Source: Comamonas piscis
GTDB taxonomy: Bacteria > Pseudomonadota > Gammaproteobacteria > Burkholderiales > Burkholderiaceae_C
Reading direction: 5' to 3'
Assembly: GCF_014109725.1 (NCBI RefSeq)
Contig: NZ_CP058554.1
Span: 1,736,001-1,800,000 of the forward strand
Length of the DNA: 64,000 bases
Of this stretch, positions 53,955 to 63,240 are shown in pieces (positions within the stretch are counted from its first letter, which is position 1; the number at the start of each line of letters is the position of its first letter). The translations under genes and the position numbers were made by a program. Below the pieces are notes generated by a model. That model was not told the DNA's origin. It was given only the letters and a program-made list of their open reading frames with translations, and did not search any database.

Positions 53955-55416
53955 CTTCTGCAAGGGGTAAGGCATTCGGCTTGAACTCTACTACAGCATC
54001 GAAACCTTGGACAAGCCCATGGTGCAGCCGGTTGTGCAGCGACAGCTGGGCGCCCAGCGCGGTGACGATGGAGTGGCAGATGGCGAGGCCCAGGCCCGAG
54101 CCATCGCGCAGGTTGCCGCTGACAAAGGGCTCGGTCAGCCGCGCCTGCATCTCGGCGCTGACACCAGGGCCCCAATCGCTGATGCGCAGGGTGGCCGATG
54201 GGCCTTGCTGTGCCAGTTGCAGCAGCAAGGGGGCGTTGGGCGGCGAATGCTGGATGGCGTTGTGCAGCAGGTTGCGCACCAGCTCGCGCAGCATCCAGGG
54301 GTGCGAAGGCAGTAGCACTTCCTCGCTTTGCAGCTCGAACTGGAGGTTTTTGTCAGCCAACAGCGGTGACAGCTCGATCACCATGTCGCGCACAATGGCC
54401 GTCAGGCTGACGGTCTGGATGTGCTCGGACTGGTGCAGCTGCTCGACCTTGGCCAGCGACAGCATCTGGTTGGCCAGCAAGGTGGCCCGGTTCACGGTGG
54501 CCGCAATCTCGCTCAGCGCCTGTTCGGGCTCCACATCGCCGCGCTGGGCCGATTGCACCTGCACCTTGAGCACGGCGAGCGGCGTGCGCAGCTGGTGCGA
54601 GGCATCGCGCACAAAGCGTTTTTGGTGTTGCACCAGGTGCGCGAGCCTGGCCATCACGCGGTTGGTGGCATCGACCAGTGGCAGCATCTCCGACGGGGTG
54701 TCGAGCGGGGTTTTAAGGGGTTCGAGCGCATGGTCGCTGCGGGCATTGAGCTGCTCGCTCAGCTGCAGGATCGGCAAGGTGGCGCGCCGCACCACCACTA
54801 CCACCACCAAGGCAATGCAGCAAAACAGCAAAGCTTGCTGCACCAAGGTGCCCCAGAGCACATCGCGGGCGAGCGACTCGCGGATTTCCAAGGTCTCTGC
54901 CACCTGGATCAGCGCCATGCCGCGTCCGGTGGCGCTGGCCACCGGTTGCAGCAACGCGGCCATGCGCACCGGCATGCCCCGGAACTCCGCATTGTAGAAA
55001 TCCACCAGCGCCGCATACGGTGGCTGCTGGGCAATGCGGCCGCGCCAAATGGGCAGCTCGGCAAAGCCGCCAATCAGCTCGCCGCTCATGTTGGAGACCC
55101 GGTAGAACAGCCGCGACTGGTTGTCCGCCTCAAAGGCCTCCAGCGCCGAGTAGGGTACGGCCGAATCAACAATCGCCAGCTCGTCGTAGCCCGACACCGT
55201 CAGCTGCTCGCCAATCACCTTGGCCGATGCCAGCAGGCTGCGGTCATAGGCGGTGTTGACGGCCTGCAGCGACTGGCGGTAGAGGCTGCTGGTGTTGTAG
55301 ATGATGAAGACCACCACCGGCAGCAAAATGCCCAGCAGCAGACTGCGCCGCAGCGAGCGGATACGCGGTGCCTGCGATGGCGCGCGGCTGGGCGCCTTGG
55401 CCGATTTACGCCACAT
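53941..55416 (-). CDS. tctE: Sensor histidine kinase TctE-like
   Basis: The 491-aa inner-membrane kinase has membrane helices at about 25-48 (LLLGILLPVVVFIIY) and 178-200. A periplasmic sensor domain of the two-component-sensor N-terminal type lies between them. The cytoplasmic part has the H box RDASHQLRTPLAVLKV, N box LVRNLLHNAIQHSPP, and G boxes ISDWGPGVSAEMQ and DGSGLGLAICHS. It phosphorylates the adjacent regulator, whose gene overlaps it by 11 nt. TctDE systems respond to tricarboxylates such as citrate; the actual ligand here is inferred from the divergent tctCBA genes. Confidence 0.93.
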   Translation of the reverse strand: MWRKSAKAPSRAPSQAPRIRSLRRSLLLGILLPVVVFIIYNTSSLYRQSLQAVNTAYDRSLLASAKVIGEQLTVSGYDELAIVDSAVPYSALEAFEADNQSRLFYRVSNMSGELIGGFAELPIWRGRIAQQPPYAALVDFYNAEFRGMPVRMAALLQPVASATGRGMALIQVAETLEIRESLARDVLWGTLVQQALLFCCIALVVVVVVRRATLPILQLSEQLNARSDHALEPLKTPLDTPSEMLPLVDATNRVMARLAHLVQHQKRFVRDASHQLRTPLAVLKVQVQSAQRGDVEPEQALSEIAATVNRATLLANQMLSLAKVEQLHQSEHIQTVSLTAIVRDMVIELSPLLADKNLQFELQSEEVLLPSHPWMLRELVRNLLHNAIQHSPPNAPLLLQLAQQGPSATLRISDWGPGVSAEMQARLTEPFVSGNLRDGSGLGLAICHSIVTALGAQLSLHNRLHHGLVQGFDAVVEFKPNALPLAEDAPH

Positions 55417-56101
55417 CGGCAGCGCCGGGCTTGAGCAGGTAGCCCAGGCCGCGCAAGGTCATCAGCTGCATGTGGGTGGGAGCCAGTTTTTTGCGCAACC
55501 GGTAGGCCACCACCTCGACCGCTTCAAGCTGCACATCGCTCTCCTCAGCGAAGACGGCGCCAAACAGGCGCTCCTTGGTCACCGCCTGGCCCATGGACTG
55601 GCTGAGCACGCGCAGGAACGCGACCTCGCGCGGCGTCAGCTCAAATAAGCGGCCTTGCCAGTAAAAGGATTCGGAGGCCTTGTCATAGCGCAGTGCCATG
55701 CCGGCGTTGGCAGCCGGGACTGCGGCCTCAGTCACCTGCGGCTGCGCGCGCCGCACCAGCGCACGGATGCGCGCTTCGAGTTCATCCAGGTCAAAGGGCT
55801 TGGCCAGGTAGTCATCGGCGCCGGAGTTCAGGCCCAGAATGCGGTCGCCGACGGTGCCCCGCGCAGTCAGGATCAGGGTAGGGGTGCTGAGGCCCTCGCT
55901 GCGTGCCTTGGCGATGATCTCCAGCCCGTCCATCGTCGGCAGGCTCAGGTCCAGCACCACCGCATCGGGTGCCAGCCGGCGCCAGGCCGGCAGCGCTGCA
56001 CCTCCATCGGTGATGGGAGTGACCTCCATGCCGCGCCGGCGCAAGGTGCGCTGCAAGGTGGTCTGCATGGTGGGGTCGTCTTCGATCAGCAAGAGGTGCA
56101 T
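55406..56101 (-). CDS. tctD: Response regulator TctD-like (OmpR family)
   Basis: The 231-aa protein has a receiver domain (LLLIEDDPTMQTTL, phospho-acceptor Asp in AVVLDLSLPTMDGLE, switch Lys in DDYLAKPFDLDEL). A C-terminal winged helix of the OmpR type follows (ELTPREVAFLRVLSQSMGQA ... VVAYRLRKKL). ATG 56101 (MHLLLIEDDP) is the family start; an in-frame TTG six codons earlier is less likely. It is divergent from tctC with 135 nt between, which hold a tandem repeat that may be its binding site. Confidence 0.94.
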   Translation of the reverse strand: MHLLLIEDDPTMQTTLQRTLRRRGMEVTPITDGGAALPAWRRLAPDAVVLDLSLPTMDGLEIIAKARSEGLSTPTLILTARGTVGDRILGLNSGADDYLAKPFDLDELEARIRALVRRAQPQVTEAAVPAANAGMALRYDKASESFYWQGRLFELTPREVAFLRVLSQSMGQAVTKERLFGAVFAEESDVQLEAVEVVAYRLRKKLAPTHMQLMTLRGLGYLLKPGAADVA

Positions 56102-56170
56102 GGCGGGAGTTTGCACCAATTCGCGCCTGGCCCCGGGCTCAGTGTTTTCCCTAGGAATAGCAGGCCTGGC

Positions 56171-56188
56171 TGACAGCCATTTGACAGC
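56171..56188. promoter_or_regulatory. Tandem direct repeat between tctD and tctC (candidate TctD site)
   Basis: TGACAGC occurs at 56171-56177 and again at 56182-56188, an 11-bp period (one helical turn), the usual arrangement for OmpR-family dimers. The second copy contains TTGACA (56181-56186), which could be the -35 of tctC, although the -10 region is poor, as expected for an activated promoter. Confidence 0.5.
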
Positions 56189-56236
56189 TAGGGTCGCGAT
56201 GATTCAAGCACTAACAACACCAAACTGGAGACAAGC

Positions 56237-57196
56237 ATGCGCCGTGATGCGTTCCTCAAATCTTTGCTGGCCATGGCCGCTGCCGGCACCCTGCCGATGG
56301 TTGCCCAGGCGGCCACCAACGTCAAAATGATGCTGCCCGCCAACCCGGGTGGCGGCTGGGACACGACCGGCCGCGCGCTGGGCAAGGCCCTGCAGGATGC
56401 CGGTGCTGCCAGCGCCGTGACCTACGACAACAAGGGCGGCGCAGCGGGTGCCATTGGCCTGGCGCAGTTCGTCAACGGCAGCAAGGGCGATGCCAACGCG
56501 ATGATGGTCATGGGCGCCGTCATGCTGGGCGGCATCATCACTGGCAAGCCACCGGTCGATCTGAACCAGGCCACGCCGCTGGCGCGCCTGACCAGCGAAT
56601 ACAACGTGTTTGTGCTGCCTGCCAACTCTCCGTTCAAGAGCATGGCCGAGGTGGTGGCCCAGCTCAAGAAAGACCCGGGCTCCGTCAAATGGGGTGGTGG
56701 CTCGCGCGGCTCCACTGAGCACATTGCCGCTGCGATGATTGCCCGCGCCGTCGGCGTGGACCCGGCCAAGATCAACTATGTCGCCTTCCGGGGCGGCGGC
56801 GAGGCGATTGCGGCGGTGCTGGGTGGCAATGTCACCGTGGGCGGCAGCGGCTTCAGCGAGTTTGCCGAGTACATCGCCACCGGCAAGATGCGCCCGATTG
56901 CAGTCACCTCGGCCCAGCGCCTGGAAGGCTCGACCGTGCCCACGCTCAAGGAGCAGGGCATTGATGTGGAAATCGGCAACTGGCGCGGCGTGTATGGCGC
57001 GCCGGGTATCTCGGCCGACCAGCGCGCACAGCTGATCAGCATGCTGGAGAAAGCCACCAAGAGCGCCAGCTGGGCAGAGTCGATGAAGAAGAACGACTGG
57101 ACCTCGGCCTGGTTGGCGGGTGATGCGTTCAGCCAGTTTGTCACCGCTGAGTTCGCCAATCTCAAAGACACCATGACCCGCGCAGGCATGGTCTAA
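56237..57196 (+). CDS. tctC: Tripartite tricarboxylate transporter periplasmic binding protein (TctC/Bug)
   Basis: The 319-aa protein has a signal peptide (KSLLAMAAAGTLPMVAQA) and the TctC/Bug binding fold: LPANPGGGWDTTGRALGKAL, YDNKGGAAGAIGLAQFV, VKWGGGSRGSTEHIAAAM. It captures citrate or a similar organic acid in the periplasm and hands it to TctAB. GGAGAC lies shortly before the ATG. First gene of tctCBA, divergent from tctDE. Confidence 0.95.
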   Translation: MRRDAFLKSLLAMAAAGTLPMVAQAATNVKMMLPANPGGGWDTTGRALGKALQDAGAASAVTYDNKGGAAGAIGLAQFVNGSKGDANAMMVMGAVMLGGIITGKPPVDLNQATPLARLTSEYNVFVLPANSPFKSMAEVVAQLKKDPGSVKWGGGSRGSTEHIAAAMIARAVGVDPAKINYVAFRGGGEAIAAVLGGNVTVGGSGFSEFAEYIATGKMRPIAVTSAQRLEGSTVPTLKEQGIDVEIGNWRGVYGAPGISADQRAQLISMLEKATKSASWAESMKKNDWTSAWLAGDAFSQFVTAEFANLKDTMTRAGMV

Positions 57197-57346
57197 GCGC
57201 AGCTGGCATGGCCCTTGGCGGCCATGCCCCGCGCATTGCTCTCCCTTTGTCCCCGTCTGAGGTACCGGCTTGGCCCGGTCCCTGGCTGGGCTGTTGCCGC
57301 CTGCTGGGTGGCGAGGGCGAGGCAGGCTGATTTTTTCAGGAGTTTC

Positions 57347-57934
57347 ATGATGAGCAACACCGCAGATTCTTCGCGCCCCGACGCCCCTGGCGCAGCCGCG
57401 CCTGCGCCGGAGGCTTTTGAGCATGCGCACGCGCCGCGCACCACTTCGCAGCTGCTGGTCGGCATAGCCGTATTGGTGATCGCCGGCCTGCTGTCCTGGG
57501 GGGCATTGCACATCCCATCGCAGGCGGGTTACAGCGGCGTGGGGCCAGATTTTCTGCCCTGGCTGTCGGCCAGCGTGCTGGGCCTGTGCGGCATCTGGCT
57601 GTGCTGGGAGGCGCTGACCGGTGGCTATCGCCACCTGGATGCACCCGATGGCGCCCAGCATGGCGACTGGGGTGCGCTCACCTGGGTCTGCGCAGGGCTG
57701 ATCAGCAGCGCGGCGCTGATCACCACCTTGGGCTTCATCCTCAGCTGCAGCCTGTGCTATGTGCTGGCCACGCAAGGGCTGCGCCGGGCCACCGGCCAAA
57801 CCCAGGCGGGCTCGTTCAAGACCATGGGCAAGGACCTGGTCACGGGTCTGCTGATTTCTGCGCCCGTGTTCTGGGCCTTTACCCAATTCCTGGCGATCAA
57901 CTTGCCCGGACTGACTGAGACAGGGTGGCTGTGA
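57347..57934 (+). CDS. tctB: Tripartite tricarboxylate transporter small membrane subunit TctB
   Basis: The 195-aa protein has a polar N-terminal segment and four predicted membrane helices (for example SQLLVGIAVLVIAGLLSWGA and WVCAGLISSAALITTLGFIL). The conserved GYSGVGPDFLPWLSASVLG lies between. AGGAG lies 5-8 nt before the ATG pair at 57347/57350. The stop overlaps the tctA start (TGATG), so the two subunits are co-translated. Confidence 0.93.
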   Translation: MMSNTADSSRPDAPGAAAPAPEAFEHAHAPRTTSQLLVGIAVLVIAGLLSWGALHIPSQAGYSGVGPDFLPWLSASVLGLCGIWLCWEALTGGYRHLDAPDGAQHGDWGALTWVCAGLISSAALITTLGFILSCSLCYVLATQGLRRATGQTQAGSFKTMGKDLVTGLLISAPVFWAFTQFLAINLPGLTETGWL

Positions 57935-59448
57935 TGGAAATTTTCAATGCACTGATTCAAGGCTTCATGACGGCGGCGACGCCAGTGAACCTGCTCTGGG
58001 CGCTGGTGGGCTGTGCCTTGGGCACGGCAGTCGGCGTGCTGCCCGGCATTGGGCCCGCCGTGGCCGTGGCCATGCTGCTGCCGATCACCGCCAAGGTCGA
58101 GGTTACCGCGTCAATGATCTTCTTTGCCGGCATTTACTACGGCGCCATGTATGGCGGCTCCACCACCTCGATCCTGCTCAACACCCCAGGGGAGACGGCG
58201 AGCATGGTGACGGCGATGGAGGGCAACAAGATGGCCAAGAGCGGGCGCGCCGGTGCTGCGCTGGCCACCTCGGCCATTGGCTCCTTTGTGGCCGGCACGA
58301 TTGCAACCGTGGTGGTGACCCTGTTTGCGCCCACGGTGGCCGAGTTTGCGGTGCGCCTGGGCCCGCCCGAGTACTTCATGCTGATGGTGCTGGCCTTTAC
58401 CACCGTGAGCGCGGTGCTGGGCAAAAGCAGCCTGCGGGGTTTGACGGCCTTGTTCCTGGGCCTGGCCGTGGGTTGCATCGGCATGGACCAGATCACCGGC
58501 GCAGCGCGCTACACCATGGGCAAGCCCGAGCTGCTCGATGGCATCGACATCGTGCTGGTCGCAGTGGGCCTGTTTGCGGTGGCCGAGGTGCTGTACTTTG
58601 CGCTGTATGAGGCCAAGACCCGCGACACGCAGAACACCATGGGCCGCGTACACATGACGCGCCGCGACTGGAAGCGCTCGGTGCCCGCCTGGATACGTGG
58701 CACGATCATTGGAACGCCCTTTGGCTGCATCCCGGCGGGCGGCACGGAGATACCGACCTTTCTGAGCTATGCGGCCGAGAAAAAGCTGGCCAAGGGCGAG
58801 GACAAGGCCGAGTTCGGCACCAATGGCGCCATCGAAGGTGTGGCCGGCCCCGAGGCCGCCAACAATGCCACGGTGACGGCGGCGCTGATTCCGCTGCTGA
58901 CCCTGGGCATTCCTACCAGCAACACCACCGCCGTTTTGCTTGGCGCGTTCCAGAACTACGGCATCAACCCCGGTCCCCAGCTCTTCACCAGCTCGGCGGC
59001 GCTGGTCTGGGCGCTGATTGCCTCGCTCTACATCGGCAATGTGATGCTGCTGGTGCTGAACCTGCCGATGGTGGGCATCTGGGTCAAGCTGCTGAAGATC
59101 CCCAAGCCGCAGCTCTATGCCGGCATCCTGATTTTTGCCACCGTCGGCGCCTATGGCATGCGCCAAAGCACCTTTGATCTGTTCCTGCTGCTGGGCATTG
59201 GCGTGCTGGGTGTGGTGATGCGGCGCTTTGACTTCCCCACCGCACCTGTCGTGGTCGGCATGATCCTGGGCCCGCTGGCCGAGGCACAAATGCGCAACGC
59301 GGTTGCCATTGGCGAGGGCAGCTGGACCATCTTCCTGCAGCGCCCCATGTCGCTGACCCTGATCATCATTGTGCTGGCGGTGCTGATTGTCCCCCGCGTC
59401 CTCAAGTGGATGGGCAAGCGCAAGGCGCTGCAAACTGCAGCGGCTTGA
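57934..59448 (+). CDS. tctA: Tripartite tricarboxylate transporter large permease subunit TctA
   Basis: The 504-aa protein with about 10-12 membrane helices has the usual length and signatures of TctA. These are GVLPGIGPAVAVAMLLPIT, YGAMYGGSTTSILLNTPGET, AIEGVAGPEAANNATV and LTLGIPTSNTTAVLLGAF. It forms the Na+- or H+-coupled permeation path for organic acids together with TctB. It overlaps tctB by one base. An earlier in-frame GTG exists but the coupled ATG is preferred. Followed by a strong terminator. Confidence 0.96.
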   Translation: MEIFNALIQGFMTAATPVNLLWALVGCALGTAVGVLPGIGPAVAVAMLLPITAKVEVTASMIFFAGIYYGAMYGGSTTSILLNTPGETASMVTAMEGNKMAKSGRAGAALATSAIGSFVAGTIATVVVTLFAPTVAEFAVRLGPPEYFMLMVLAFTTVSAVLGKSSLRGLTALFLGLAVGCIGMDQITGAARYTMGKPELLDGIDIVLVAVGLFAVAEVLYFALYEAKTRDTQNTMGRVHMTRRDWKRSVPAWIRGTIIGTPFGCIPAGGTEIPTFLSYAAEKKLAKGEDKAEFGTNGAIEGVAGPEAANNATVTAALIPLLTLGIPTSNTTAVLLGAFQNYGINPGPQLFTSSAALVWALIASLYIGNVMLLVLNLPMVGIWVKLLKIPKPQLYAGILIFATVGAYGMRQSTFDLFLLLGIGVLGVVMRRFDFPTAPVVVGMILGPLAEAQMRNAVAIGEGSWTIFLQRPMSLTLIIIVLAVLIVPRVLKWMGKRKALQTAAA

Positions 59449-59478
59449 TCCCCGGCACTTTTCACCGGTCCTTCTCTT

Positions 59479-59502
59479 GGCACCCTGCGGGGTGCCTTTT
59501 TT
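59479..59502 (+). terminator. Intrinsic terminator of tctCBA
   Basis: GGCACCC and GGGTGCC form a 7-bp stem with a TGCG loop followed by six T residues, 30 nt after the tctA stop. Confidence 0.93.
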
Positions 59503-59641
59503 ATGCCAAGGCCTTGTTGGGCGTTCCGGTGCTGCAACACTGTATTGCCCATTTGCGAGCTAGGCAGTGCCTGTGCCATGGCCTACCATTCACAGATTAC
59601 AAACTGGTGCTGCCAAGGCAGCGTGGAAACGGCCTGCATTC

Positions 59642-60589
59642 ATGGATTTCATTGTTGCCCTGGTGCGCGAATACGGTGTTGGCATCGTATTTCTCAATGT
59701 GCTGATCGAGCAGCTGGGCGCGCCCATTCCCGCCTATCCGGTGCTGATGGTTACCGGCGCCATCCACGGCGATTCGCTGTCGCAGCAGTTGCTGCTGATC
59801 GCGGTGGCGGTGCTGGCGGCATTGATAGCAGATGGCGTTTGGTATGCGATGGGCCGGCGGTACGGCCGGCGGGTGCTGGCCAGGGTATGCAAGGTGTCGC
59901 TGTCGCCCGATTCCTGCGTGCAGAACACCGAATCGCTCTACAGCCGCTGGGGCGCCAAGTCGCTGCTGATTGCCAAGTTTGTGCCCGGCTTTGCATCGAT
60001 TGCCAGCGCGCTGGCCGGCGCAGTCGGCACCTCGCCAACCCGCTTTGTGCTGTTCGATGGCCTGGGCGCCTTGCTCTGGGTGGGTTCGGCCGTGTTGCTG
60101 GGAGGGCTGTTCAGCTCCACGGTCGAGGACCTGCTGGCCGTGCTGGCGCAGCTCGGCCAGTGGGGCCTGTTGTTGCTGGGCATTGCATTTGCGGTGTTTA
60201 TTGCACGCCGTTGGTGGAGCCGCCGCCAGGTGATCCGCTCGCTGCGCATGGAGCGGCTGACGGTCGATGAGCTCAATGGCATGCTCAGCGGTGGCGATCT
60301 GCCCGTCATCTTGGATGTGCGGGCAGGCACGGCGTTCGAGGCATCCCACATTCCCGGCGCGCATTCCTATGATCCGCATCTGCGCGGTGCGCGGCTGCCG
60401 GCCATCGATCCCGAGGCTTCGGTGATCGTTTACTGCGCCTGCCCTAACGAGGTATCTGCCGCGCGCATCGCCCAGCTGCTGCGCCGCGCGGGGGTTGCCC
60501 GCGTGCGGCCGCTGTTGGGCGGTATCGATGCCTGGGTGGATGCGGGCTACCAGGTGCATGGCGGCGCCGCAACCAGCCCCGCTTTATAG
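59642..60589 (+). CDS. DedA-family membrane protein fused to a rhodanese domain
   Basis: The 315-aa protein has an N-terminal DedA (VTT/SNARE-associated) domain: VFLNVLIEQLGAPIPAYPVL, IADGVWYAMGRRYG, KFVPGFASIASALAGAVG and further helices to about residue 200. A C-terminal rhodanese domain follows (VILDVRAGTAFEASHIPGAH). Its active-site cysteine Cys265 lies in IVYCACPNEVSAARIAQLL. DedA proteins act in envelope lipid carrier and phospholipid recycling; the rhodanese part binds or transfers sulfane sulfur in the cytoplasm. Start ATG 59642 matches the family; ribosome site is weak. Its end overlaps the convergent antiporter gene by 6 nt. Confidence 0.92.
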   Translation: MDFIVALVREYGVGIVFLNVLIEQLGAPIPAYPVLMVTGAIHGDSLSQQLLLIAVAVLAALIADGVWYAMGRRYGRRVLARVCKVSLSPDSCVQNTESLYSRWGAKSLLIAKFVPGFASIASALAGAVGTSPTRFVLFDGLGALLWVGSAVLLGGLFSSTVEDLLAVLAQLGQWGLLLLGIAFAVFIARRWWSRRQVIRSLRMERLTVDELNGMLSGGDLPVILDVRAGTAFEASHIPGAHSYDPHLRGARLPAIDPEASVIVYCACPNEVSAARIAQLLRRAGVARVRPLLGGIDAWVDAGYQVHGGAATSPAL

Positions 60590-61831
60590 GCAGAGGAAGG
60601 CCAGCGCCGCAATGGCGGTGGGCAGCAAGGCGCCCAGCAGCAAGCCGCCAATGCTGATGGAGGCATTGCTGAACCCTTGCTTGAGCAAGGCCACGCCAGC
60701 GGGGTTGGGTGCATTGGCGATCACCGTCAAACCGCCACCGGCAACGGCACCGGCCATCAGCATGTACTTGGCGGCATCGCTCATGCCCTCGATCTGCGCG
60801 CCCAGGTAGGTGAGTGCGGCATTGTCGGTAATAGCTGTCAGGCCCAGCGCGCCAAAGAAAAGCACCAGCGGCGCCATGCTGGCCACCAGCGGCTGCAGCC
60901 ACCAGCTTTGCAGGCCGCCCAGGACGACGAGGCCGGCGAGAAAGAACCCCACCAGCAGCGCTTCTTTCAGGATGAGCGGGCTTTGGTGCTGGGCGTAGGC
61001 ATGCGTGTAGCCCAGGAACAGCAGAAACACCGCGAGGAACAGCACCGGATGGTGGGCCAGCACAACCACGGCCGCCAGCAAGGCCGCATGCACCGCCAGC
61101 ACGGTGAAGGGCACGGAGGCCTGCGCTTGTTCCGTCTGCGGCATCTCCAGAAAATGGCGGCGCATGTACCAGGTGGCGATGCTGGCATTGACCAGCACTG
61201 CGATCACAGCCTTCCAGCCAAAGTGGCTGAGCATAAAGGCGCTGTCCCAGCCCCAGGTTGCTGCCACCATCAGCACCGGGGGTGCCGCGTAAGAGGTGAG
61301 GGTGCCGCCAATGGAGATATTGACAAAGAGCACGCCCAAGGCCAGGTACTTGATGCGGGTGGGCATTTGCGGGGTAAACACCAGCGGCGCCAGGGTCAGT
61401 GCGGCAATCGTCATCGCTGCCGGCTCGGTGATCAGCGAGCCCATCAAGGGCACGGCGGCCAGTCCCAGCCAAGCCAGGCTAAGGGCAGTGGGCAGCGGCG
61501 TGGCGGCCGCCATGCGGGCCAGCAGGCGCTGCACCGTCAGCACAATCGGCCGCGATGCCGCCATGACCATGACCACAAACACAAACAGGGGCTCGGTGTA
61601 GTTGCGCGATTCGGCATAGTCAATCGCCTCTGCGGGGCTGCTGGCCAGGGCCATGACCACAATCAGCACCATGGCCCAGAAACCAAAGACGATCTCGACT
61701 TCGCCCAGCAGATGGAAAACACCCGCATGGCGCGGGTAGCGGTGCGACAGGCGCTCGAATTGCTTGGCGAGAAAGGTGTGGAGCAGCGCGATGGCAAAAA
61801 TGCCGGCCGCCAGATACTCAATGGACAACAT
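60584..61831 (-). CDS. Putative Na+/H+ antiporter (DUF1504/PF07399-like) membrane protein
   Basis: The 415-aa polytopic protein has about 11-12 hydrophobic helices, beginning MLSIEYLAAGIFAIALLHTF. Conserved-looking loops are FHLLGEVEIVFGFWAMVLIV, GSLITEPAAMTIAALTLAPL, NISIGGTLTSYAAPPVLMVA and TAITDNAALTYLGAQIEG. The repeated polar helix breaks are typical of the ion transporter superfamily (related to NhaD/ArsB types). Family annotation as a sodium/proton antiporter is predictive. Start ATG 61831 matches the first helix. It converges with the DedA gene. Confidence 0.85.
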   Translation of the reverse strand: MLSIEYLAAGIFAIALLHTFLAKQFERLSHRYPRHAGVFHLLGEVEIVFGFWAMVLIVVMALASSPAEAIDYAESRNYTEPLFVFVVMVMAASRPIVLTVQRLLARMAAATPLPTALSLAWLGLAAVPLMGSLITEPAAMTIAALTLAPLVFTPQMPTRIKYLALGVLFVNISIGGTLTSYAAPPVLMVAATWGWDSAFMLSHFGWKAVIAVLVNASIATWYMRRHFLEMPQTEQAQASVPFTVLAVHAALLAAVVVLAHHPVLFLAVFLLFLGYTHAYAQHQSPLILKEALLVGFFLAGLVVLGGLQSWWLQPLVASMAPLVLFFGALGLTAITDNAALTYLGAQIEGMSDAAKYMLMAGAVAGGGLTVIANAPNPAGVALLKQGFSNASISIGGLLLGALLPTAIAALAFLCL

Positions 61832-62058
61832 GGTGTGCTTTGGGCAGAAGCATGCAGCGGTTGGCAAGCAGCCTTGCACAGACAGGATGTCAGTGCGCGG
61901 CGGGCAAACCGGTACAGGCAACAGGGTTCCAGCGAGGCGGCCCGACCTTCGCTAACAACCTGCCGCTACACCCTATGTGACGACACCCAAGCCCGCTATT
62001 TTACAAAAAAATAATCAAATATAGGTTTTCAATGTCTTTATGCGGATTCATAGCCCAC

Positions 62059-63102
62059 TCAAGAGGGTGGGTTGCGCCGCTTGTTGCGCAGCCACAGCGC
62101 CGCGATCAGCGAAAACACCACGATCACGCCCAGCAGCAGCCAAAAGCCCAGCGGGTCCTGGCTGAGCGGAATGCCGCCGACATTCATGCCAAACAGGCCG
62201 GCCATCATGTTCACCGGCAGGGCCAGCACAGTGATCATTGTCAGGGTGTAGAGCGAGCGGTTGGTGTCCTCGTTGGTGCCGGCGGCAATCTCTTCCTGCA
62301 GCAGCTTGATGCGCTCTTCGAGCGACTGCATATCGCGCAGAAACACGGAAAACTCCTCGCTGGCTGCGCGCAGCGCATGCAGGTCGTCGTCGCGCATCCA
62401 CTGTGGCGGCGTCTGCAGCAGGCGGAACATCGCAGAGGGCTCCGGTGCCAGCAGGCGCTTCAGGCGCACCAGCAACCGGCGCAATACGCCCAGCTGGCGC
62501 GGCCGCATATGGGTGCGGCCGCTCAGCATGGTGTCTTCGATCTGGTCCACGCGCTGGGTCACATCGCGCACGATGCGCACCAGCACATCGGCTTGGGCGC
62601 GCAGCAAGCGCTCCAGCAACTGCGGGCTGGATTCGGGCGTGTCACCCTGGCGGATCTGCTGGCGCAGCGCATCGACCGAGCGCAGCGGGTGGGCGCGCGC
62701 CGAGATCACCCACTGCGGCGAGGCCTGGATCCACATCGTATGGATGTCGCTGGATTCGAAATGGAAGTCGAAGTCGATATCGTTGATGACGGCCAGCAGC
62801 GCATCGTCCATGCGCTCGATACGGGTGGAGGCCAGGCCATCGCGCATGGCCTCGAAGTACTGCTCATCGAGCGCCGCATACTGCTGCAGCCAGCGCAGAC
62901 AGTGGGCATGGGAGAGGTTGAAATGCAGCCAGATAAAGCCGCTGCTGCTGGGCGGCGCGGCCAGCCAAGCCTGCGCCTGCTCGGCATTCAGCGCGGTGGC
63001 CGGGCCTGTGCCATCAAAGGCATAGCCCCAGATCAGGCCGCTGTTGTCATGGGGGGAGACCAGCGGAGCCGTATCGGGCTCGCGCGGCAAGGGTTCAGTC
63101 AA
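62059..63102 (-). CDS. zntB: ZntB/CorA-family divalent metal transporter
   Basis: The 347-aa protein has the CorA architecture: a large N-terminal cytoplasmic domain and a long stalk helix (about residues 225-290). Two C-terminal membrane helices follow, with the signature FGMNVGG after the first (TMITVLALPVNMMAGLFGMN). The cytoplasmic sequence (WGYAFDGTGPATALN, GFIWLHFNLSH) resembles ZntB, a zinc transporter. The start is TTG at 63102 with GGAG 8 nt upstream; there is no in-frame ATG before residue 86, so the TTG is well supported. Zinc versus magnesium specificity cannot be read from sequence. Confidence 0.9.
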   Translation of the reverse strand: MTEPLPREPDTAPLVSPHDNSGLIWGYAFDGTGPATALNAEQAQAWLAAPPSSSGFIWLHFNLSHAHCLRWLQQYAALDEQYFEAMRDGLASTRIERMDDALLAVINDIDFDFHFESSDIHTMWIQASPQWVISARAHPLRSVDALRQQIRQGDTPESSPQLLERLLRAQADVLVRIVRDVTQRVDQIEDTMLSGRTHMRPRQLGVLRRLLVRLKRLLAPEPSAMFRLLQTPPQWMRDDDLHALRAASEEFSVFLRDMQSLEERIKLLQEEIAAGTNEDTNRSLYTLTMITVLALPVNMMAGLFGMNVGGIPLSQDPLGFWLLLGVIVVFSLIAALWLRNKRRNPPS

Positions 63103-63240
63103 GATAGCACTCCGGGAACGGGCGATAGCCCCTCGCCAAACCCCTTATTTTTGGCGGCTACCGTGACTGTTTCATGACAAAACCATGACGCGCAAGGTCG
63201 CCGGTGAAGCGCCCGCGCTGCACCCGCGCCGCGCCTGCGC

